From Paenibacillus phyllosphaerae (GTDB lineage Bacteria > Bacillota > Bacilli > Paenibacillales > Paenibacillaceae), in NCBI RefSeq assembly GCF_014192105.1, contig NZ_JACHXK010000019.1, forward strand, positions 96,457 to 160,456: 64,000 nt of DNA, read 5' to 3'. Each line of letters opens with the position of its first letter. The first letter of the stretch is position 1. Made by a program: the position numbers and the translations under genes. The notes below the pieces were generated by a model. The model worked only from the letters and a program-made list of their open reading frames with translations. It made no database searches and was not told the DNA's origin. Of this stretch, positions 59,506-64,000 are shown piece after piece.

Positions 59506-61050
59506 CTAGCCTCGTTCCGGCCCGCCGCTCTGGCCGCCTGAAGGCTTGGGCATTGTATTCTTCCCCTGGCGACGTTGCTCCTTGGAGAAGGATGGCGGCC
59601 GTTTAATGCTCCACCACGGGAAGCGCAGCACGATATCCTTCTGATCCGAAGGCCGGAACGGCGCTGCAGGCGCCAAATACGATTCACCGAACGAACGGAT
59701 CGATAAGGCGTGAATGACCACCATGAAAAATACAGCGGCAAACCCGAGCAGTCCGAGCATGCCCGATGCAATCAACAGCGGGAAACGGAGCAGCCGGATC
59801 GCAATAGAAGCGGAATAATTCGGAATCGCGAAGGAGGCGATGCCCGTTACCGCCACGACGATGACCATGAACGGGGACACCAAGCCGGCCTGTACGGCGG
59901 CTTGTCCGATAATGAGCGAGCCGACGATGCTAACCGCCTGACCGACTGGTTTCGGCATCCGGAGCCCCGCCTCGCGCATGAGCTCGAAGGCAAGCTCCAT
60001 CATTATCGCCTCGACGAGCACGGGAAATGGAACGACTTCCCGGCCGGACGCTATCGTGAAGGCGAGCATGGACGGGATCATTTCCTGGTGGAATGAGACC
60101 AGCATTACATAGAGCGAAGGCAGCATTAAGCTGATCAAGAACGCAATGTAACGTACGATGCGGAAGAAGCTTCCTACCCAGTAACGGGAGTAGTAGTCGT
60201 CTGACGCCTGGAAGAACTGCCAGAAGAACGTCGGAAGCAGCAATACGAACGGCGTATTATCGACGAAGATCGCCACCCTGCCTTCGAGAAGCGCAGAGGC
60301 CACTTTGTCCGGCCGTTCCGTACTCGCAATCGTCGAGAAGACCGACAACGGCGCATCCTCGATAAGCTCCTCAATATAGCCGCTCTCCAGCACACCGTCG
60401 ATATCGATTTTTTGCAAACGTTGTCTCACTTCTTCGACCAGTCCATCTTTGACCGTGCCTTTCATATACGCGATATTGATGTCCGTCCTCGTCTTGTTCC
60501 CGACGACCATCGCTTCCAAGCGGAACTGCGGATCCTTGATTCGCTTGCGTACGAGCGATGTATTCGTTCGAATGTTTTCGGTAAATCCATCGCGAGGCCC
60601 GCGGACGACCGTATCCGTCGCCGGTTCTGTAATACTGCGGGATTCCCAGGCCTTCGTCGTGATAAGCAGCCCTTCAGCGTAGCCATCAAGAAGAACCAAG
60701 GTCTCGCCGCTTAGAATACCGTTAATGCCATCGTCGAGCTTCGTAACGGTCCGGATTGAGCAATTGACCATGAGCTGTTGCTTGATCTGCTCGAATGAAT
60801 CCAGCGACTGCTGCCAATTTCCATTGATCGCCTGGCCATATAACAAGAGCGTTTTGAGAATGAGCTGAATATCTGTATTGCTGACGAGGCCGTCAGTTAA
60901 GTAGCATATGCCATGTCGGTTGGAATCGGCATGAATCACGAATTCACGTCTTAATAAATCGGTGCTGAACTCCAGAATGCCATCAAGAGTCTCGGTATTA
61001 TCCTGCAGCTGGCTGGTGAATACAGCGTCCTTCTTCTTCTGTTCGGTCAT
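59506..61050 (-). CDS. GerA family spore germination protein (A subunit)
   Basis: 514 aa from ATG 61050 (AGGTGG upstream). An N-terminal cytosolic domain (1-270) is followed by about five membrane segments. GerA-family hallmarks are VRGPRDGFTENIRTNTSLVRKRI, LRLEAMVVG-like sequence, GRVAIFVDNTPFVLLLPTFFWQF, EAIMMELAFELMREAGLRMPKPVGQAVSIVGSLIIGQAAVQAGLVSP and the Pro/Gly-rich cytosolic tail. It is the first gene of the receptor operon; gerC starts 52 nt downstream. Confidence 0.94.
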   Translation of the reverse strand: MTEQKKKDAVFTSQLQDNTETLDGILEFSTDLLRREFVIHADSNRHGICYLTDGLVSNTDIQLILKTLLLYGQAINGNWQQSLDSFEQIKQQLMVNCSIRTVTKLDDGINGILSGETLVLLDGYAEGLLITTKAWESRSITEPATDTVVRGPRDGFTENIRTNTSLVRKRIKDPQFRLEAMVVGNKTRTDINIAYMKGTVKDGLVEEVRQRLQKIDIDGVLESGYIEELIEDAPLSVFSTIASTERPDKVASALLEGRVAIFVDNTPFVLLLPTFFWQFFQASDDYYSRYWVGSFFRIVRYIAFLISLMLPSLYVMLVSFHQEMIPSMLAFTIASGREVVPFPVLVEAIMMELAFELMREAGLRMPKPVGQAVSIVGSLIIGQAAVQAGLVSPFMVIVVAVTGIASFAIPNYSASIAIRLLRFPLLIASGMLGLLGFAAVFFMVVIHALSIRSFGESYLAPAAPFRPSDQKDIVLRFPWWSIKRPPSFSKEQRRQGKNTMPKPSGGQSGGPERG

Positions 61051-61187
61051 CTTTACCACCTATGCGAGCGCAATTTCTCCTTGTTATTTCCAATCGAGGG
61101 CAGTGCTATTCGGCGAGGCGGGGTAAGTTGGGAGCAATTGGGGATAGTAAGTAAGGTGGAATTGCAGGGAAAGGAGGCGTGTAGAGG

Positions 61188-61355
61188 ATGTTCTACCACT
61201 GGTGGATTTACACGCATATCATCAATACAAGCTGGTTTATGTGGGGCATCGCTTGGACCTTGCTCGGCCTTAACTTCGCTATGCCGGTTATGATTTGGTA
61301 CATAATGAGCAGCCGAAGTCCCTTTCGCCATGATGATGAAGCGTCCAAAAAATAA
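61188..61355 (+). CDS. Small membrane protein, 55 aa
   Basis: ATG 61188 to TAA 61355, with AAAGGAGG 10 nt upstream (and GAGG directly before the ATG). One amphipathic or hydrophobic region fills residues 4-42 (FYHWWIYTHIINTSWF then WTLLGLNFAMPVMIWYIM). An acidic/basic tail follows. It is very rich in Trp, Tyr and Met. It is divergent from gerA by 137 nt, so it may be a sporulation gene. Not recognised; a gene because of the strong ribosome site, the hydrophobic pattern and the clean stop. Confidence 0.55.
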   Translation: MFYHWWIYTHIINTSWFMWGIAWTLLGLNFAMPVMIWYIMSSRSPFRHDDEASKK

Positions 61356-61379
61356 ACCCGTGAACGCTAGGCTCACGGG
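61346..61379 (-). terminator. Intrinsic terminator of the 149-aa gene
   Basis: 7-bp stem CCCGTGA / TCACGGG followed on the minus strand by TTTATTTTTT. It overlaps the stop codon of the small plus-strand gene, 12 nt after the stop at 61391. Confidence 0.7.
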
Positions 61380-61390
61380 GAAGTTAAAAA

Positions 61391-61840
61391 CTATGATTTA
61401 ACTCTGCGGACAGGAACGGAAACGACGGAATTATAATACCGGAAGAATGCGCACAACTGCTTAAATTTCCATATATAATCTTCGAAACTTCCACCGAGCT
61501 CTTCTGCCTTCTGATTAATTTCATAGGCATTCTTATACATGACTGCTAGCGTATCTTCTTCGGTCTTCGGTTTATGGAGATCCGTACCTCTCAGGATAAA
61601 GATGTCCGACATAATTTCGCCCATATAATAGGGAGCAATATTCACGATATTCCCTGGATTCGGATTAGGCTCTATATAGGCGAGTCCCGTATATTCGAAC
61701 GGCAAGAACAGCAAGTGTGCGCCGCGCTCCTGATCTTTCCACGTGTAAGCTAGACCTTGATGCAATGCGCAAACATTGGGATGATTGATGAACTCGCCCT
61801 TTTTCAGCCGTTCAAAAAAGAATTCTAAATAAGGTTTCAT
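61391..61840 (-). CDS. Hypothetical protein, 149 aa
   Basis: Not recognised. Soluble, with many aromatic residues: FFFERLKKGEFINHPN, ERGAHLLFLPFEYTGLAYIEPNPNPGNIVNIAPYYM, and AVMYKNAYEINQKAEELGGSFEDYIWKFKQLCAFFRYYN. The layout is a mixed alpha/beta domain with no signal. The ATG has AAAGGGCCGG upstream. It ends at its own terminator, so it is independent. Confidence 0.65.
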   Translation of the reverse strand: MKPYLEFFFERLKKGEFINHPNVCALHQGLAYTWKDQERGAHLLFLPFEYTGLAYIEPNPNPGNIVNIAPYYMGEIMSDIFILRGTDLHKPKTEEDTLAVMYKNAYEINQKAEELGGSFEDYIWKFKQLCAFFRYYNSVVSVPVRRVKS

Positions 61841-61956
61841 GCTACCGGCCCTTTCGGATGATTTCGTCTGCTTACAACATTCTTCATATTTCGCTAAAAT
61901 CCTTCAAGGTTCACCAGTTTCATCCCAATAACATTTTTCCAATAGAACGACTTAGA

Positions 61957-62508
61957 CTATTTGCGATAAGCTTTTCGATGAAATGTGGTGATATGGCGGA
62001 ACAAAGCTTCACCATCGGCAAGTATAGTGGACGGATCGAGGATGGCCTGCATCGCTTGGTATGGCTCAGGCACCCATATGTAATGATGAACGTAACTCGT
62101 CAGTTGGAAGCCGCAACGTTCCCAGAAACGAATGCGGGCCAGATTTTCGGGCGTAGGGTCCGCTTCCACCTCAATAATGATGGATTTCAAGCACTGATCC
62201 TGGCACCATAACTTGATCTGATCCATGAATAAGCTGCCGATGTGCTGGCCTCGCCGCTCCGCTTTCAACGTCAAATAATCGATAATGACGGACTCACGAT
62301 CATGGGAATAACCCGAGAGCGACATCGCGATAACTTCATCGCCATCGATCAATAGCTGTACGAAGCAAAGTTTGCGTTTGAACATGCGGTGTATAATTGC
62401 ATCGTTTTTGCCCCCGTGTTACCCGAAGGCCTCCCAATAGATTGCCCATGCGTTCGGCCACCAGATCTCGTCTTCTTCGACAAGCGTTCTAAATGTATAT
62501 GTATTCAT
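61957..62508 (-). pseudogene. GNAT acetyltransferase interrupted by in-frame TAA
   Basis: The reading frame starts at ATG 62508 with AGGTGATGG upstream and runs 29 codons to a TAA (62419-62421). The next 36 nt continue in the same frame to an internal ATG (62385), from which 142 aa of clear GNAT sequence follow (SLSGYSHDRESVIIDYLTLKAERRGQHIGSLFMDQIKLW, the acetyl-CoA loop, and ENLARIRFWERCGFQLT). The internal ATG has no ribosome site. The start of the domain lies in the 5' piece. TAA is one transition from CAA (Gln), so a recent nonsense mutation is likely. Readthrough or a sequencing error is possible. Confidence 0.8.
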
Positions 62509-62526
62509 TCGCCATCACCTATGTAA

Positions 62527-62556
62527 GGAAAGAGCCATGATCATGTCATGGCTCTT
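62527..62556 (-). terminator. Intrinsic terminator of the sporulation lipoprotein gene
   Basis: 11-bp perfect stem AAGAGCCATGA / TCATGGCTCTT with a 5-nt loop, then TTCCTT on the minus strand. It lies 8 nt after the stop at 62564. Confidence 0.75.
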
Positions 62557-62563
62557 CTTGAGA

Positions 62564-63520
62564 TTAGCGCGTCGCTGGTTTCGCATGTTTCAGGATATAG
62601 CGAATGTCGGACGCGATTGTGCTTGCTTTTGCTTTAGCATTGTTGCCGCTTAGGCTTTTGTTCACGCGGTGAATAGCATCAATGGACTTCTGATCCGTTA
62701 CCGTCATCGTTACTTGTCCGCCGTTGCCGCCAGTCAAGTTGCCATTGCCAGCCGCGGTGCCGCCTGTCGTCCCTGTACCGGTGCCTTTGTTGCCCTTACC
62801 CGCATAGATGACGAGGTTGCCCAGAACAAGCGCATCTTGATTCGTGGCGCCATTCATCGTCGTGCCGGTAGTCCCTCTGTTGGCGCCTGCACGGTTACCC
62901 ATATCGGTTCCCAATGTGCCGAGCCCCGTTCCAGTCCCCGTGCCATTCATGCCATAACTGCGAGTTGTGTTTCGGCCGTTCTCACCAATCCCCGTCAAAT
63001 CACGCGCAGCTTGGCCGAGGTTGTTGCCAATGTCCCGTGTCGCATTGACCGTCCCGCGGCCAACGTTACGTGCGGCGTCGCCCAGGTCACGGCCTGCCTG
63101 ACGCATGTTGTCTCCTGCATTGTTCATGTCATTGCCATAACCGTTTCGCGCTCCATAACGCGTATTATTGCGGTTGTCCATGCCTGTCAGATCACGAGCA
63201 GCCTCGCCGATATCGTCACCTACATTACGTGTCGTATTGGCAATGCCTCGTCCTAAATCACGCGTGGCCTCACCAAGCGTACGACCGTTATCCATATTGT
63301 CACGCGTCGTTACGCCGTAGGAGCGATATCCGGTGCTTCTTGTCGTGTAGTTGCCGCCATTATAATTGTTGTTGTTGTCTACGTTGTGGGTAATCATTCG
63401 CCCACGACCGGTGTTCTTGGTTGTGACGTTGTTGTTATCATTCGTGTCATTCGCACAGCCCGTAAACAACATGGCAGTTAAAGAAAGACCACACGCTAAC
63501 AAGCACGCTTTCTGATTCAA
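62564..63520 (-). CDS. YhcN/YlaJ family sporulation lipoprotein with expanded repeats
   Basis: 318 aa from TTG 63520, with GGTGGAGGG just upstream; earlier in-frame starts lack a ribosome site and would spoil the signal. The lipoprotein signal (LLACGLSLTAMLFTGC) is followed by a long Asn/Arg/Gly/Thr-rich region with at least two copies of a unit of the form ATRDLGRGIANTTRNVGDD (a second copy reads AARNVGRGTVNATRDIGNN), each followed by AARDLTG. The C terminus (about 260-318) reads VTMTVTDQKSIDAIHRVNKSLS, as in YhcN/YlaJ. Such proteins sit in the spore coat or membrane. Confidence 0.8.
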   Translation of the reverse strand: MNQKACLLACGLSLTAMLFTGCANDTNDNNNVTTKNTGRGRMITHNVDNNNNYNGGNYTTRSTGYRSYGVTTRDNMDNGRTLGEATRDLGRGIANTTRNVGDDIGEAARDLTGMDNRNNTRYGARNGYGNDMNNAGDNMRQAGRDLGDAARNVGRGTVNATRDIGNNLGQAARDLTGIGENGRNTTRSYGMNGTGTGTGLGTLGTDMGNRAGANRGTTGTTMNGATNQDALVLGNLVIYAGKGNKGTGTGTTGGTAAGNGNLTGGNGGQVTMTVTDQKSIDAIHRVNKSLSGNNAKAKASTIASDIRYILKHAKPATR

Positions 63521-63677
63521 ATGATATCCCTCCACCTTCATTTTTGGCTCTTGGACGAGCCTCAATTAGAATGTGCGTTTAGTGGAGGATTTACTGATTG
63601 TATCATTTAGCCGCTTAGGTTAAAACTTCAAGTGTACGCTGAGGCAAGAGGTGATCAAAAAAACAGAGCGTAGTTAA

Positions 63678-63703
63678 CAAAAAAAAGACCACCCGTGTGG
63701 TCT
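63678..63703 (-). terminator. Intrinsic terminator after tRNA-Thr
   Basis: 7-bp stem AGACCAC / GTGGTCT with a 4-nt loop, then eight T on the minus strand, 14 nt after the tRNA end. It closes the rRNA operon. Confidence 0.9.
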
Positions 63704-63716
63704 CTGATCTTGATGG

Positions 63717-63792
<76 letters not shown>

Positions 63793-63941
63793 ATATACAG
63801 TGTTTGCACACTGAAAACTGGATATGAAACTAACACCTTTAGCTGTGTTTTATCTTGTCCCTGGTTTTCACACCGGGGTCCGAAGATATTCCTCCGAAGC
63901 AAGCTTATGCTTCCGAAGTGAACATTCTCCGAATGTTCTTA

Positions 63942-64000
63942 GGATAAGCCCTCGACCGATTAGTATTCGTCAGCTGCATGCATTGCTGCACTTCCACCTC
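63942..64000 (-). rRNA. 23S ribosomal RNA, 3' end (partial)
   Basis: The last 59 nt match the conserved 3' end of bacterial 23S rRNA: GGTGGAAGTGCAGCAATGC, GCTGACGAATACTAATCGG and TCGAGGGCTTATCC, read from 64000 to 63942. The gene runs off the right edge. The 3' boundary is approximate. The spacer to tRNA-Thr (63793-63941) contains a hairpin GAACATTC-TCC-GAATGTTC (63920-63938), probably a processing stem, and another around 63860-63880. I see no 5S gene in it. Confidence 0.95.

Overview
The window comes from a Gram-positive, endospore-forming bacterium, most likely a member of the Paenibacillaceae (Paenibacillus/Cohnella type). The evidence is a gerA/gerC/gerB-type germinant-receptor cluster, a YhcN/YlaJ-type sporulation lipoprotein, AdeR-Ald, a YpmS-like protein, a Zur-type Fur protein, moderate GC, strong AGGAGG ribosome binding sites and dense intrinsic terminators. 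It looks like ordinary chromosome: I see no prophage, insertion sequence, CRISPR array or conjugative element. The right edge is the 3' end of a 23S rRNA gene followed by tRNA-Thr.

Region by region. 0-8.7 kb: tail of a repeat-type surface protein (+), then minus-strand genes for a class A penicillin-binding protein, a methyl-accepting chemotaxis protein, CheY, a TIM-barrel sugar isomerase with a LacI-type operator, a DegV fatty-acid-binding protein that appears to start with ATT, a XerC/D-like recombinase and a coiled-coil protein. 8.9-16.3 kb: an acidic triple-repeat protein (+) converging on a six-gene operon: Bmp-type nucleoside-binding lipoprotein, ABC ATPase, two permeases, a sulfite-oxidase-fold Mo-cofactor protein and a purine nucleoside phosphorylase. 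16.4-24.9 kb: small hypothetical proteins, an Sm-like small protein, a DUF5658 membrane protein, an aldo/keto reductase, an EamA exporter, divergent adeR/ald, a DUF2533 protein and an orphan modA. 25-36 kb: a GNAT protein, a GH15 glucoamylase/glucose dehydrogenase pair, an HD-DUF1835-DUF3658 fusion, a nucleoside hydrolase, a rhomboid protease and a lactonase-type beta-propeller. 36-46 kb: a WG-repeat/DUF3298 protein, divergent TetR/MMPL exporter, a HAD phosphatase, an LCP cell-wall ligase, a GNAT protein and the futalosine-pathway menaquinone genes mqnB-mqnD. 46-54 kb: zur, an EcfA-EcfT fusion and a second EcfA opposite bioY with a BirA operator, a CDF metal exporter, a second TIM-barrel protein, and a purine-class riboswitch in front of a COG2509-type flavoprotein. 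54-64 kb: tdk, an M42 aminopeptidase, a YpmS-like protein, the ger cluster, small proteins, a GNAT gene broken by an in-frame TAA, the sporulation lipoprotein, tRNA-Thr and the 23S end.

Functional links: nucleoside uptake and phosphorolysis (10-16 kb) and the nucleoside hydrolase; biotin uptake (EcfA, EcfA-T, BioY under BirA); glucose release and oxidation (GH15 + GDH); menaquinone synthesis by the futalosine route; spore germination (GerA/B/C). The most interesting items are a guanine-type purine riboswitch (C at the specificity position, an unusual G beside it) whose aptamer 3' strand is itself the terminator 5' arm, so it should switch the flavoprotein gene ON; a family of TTAAYGNCATTAA repeats confined to two convergent intergenic gaps; a palindrome shared by two promoter regions; two candidate ATT start codons; and the two domain fusions.
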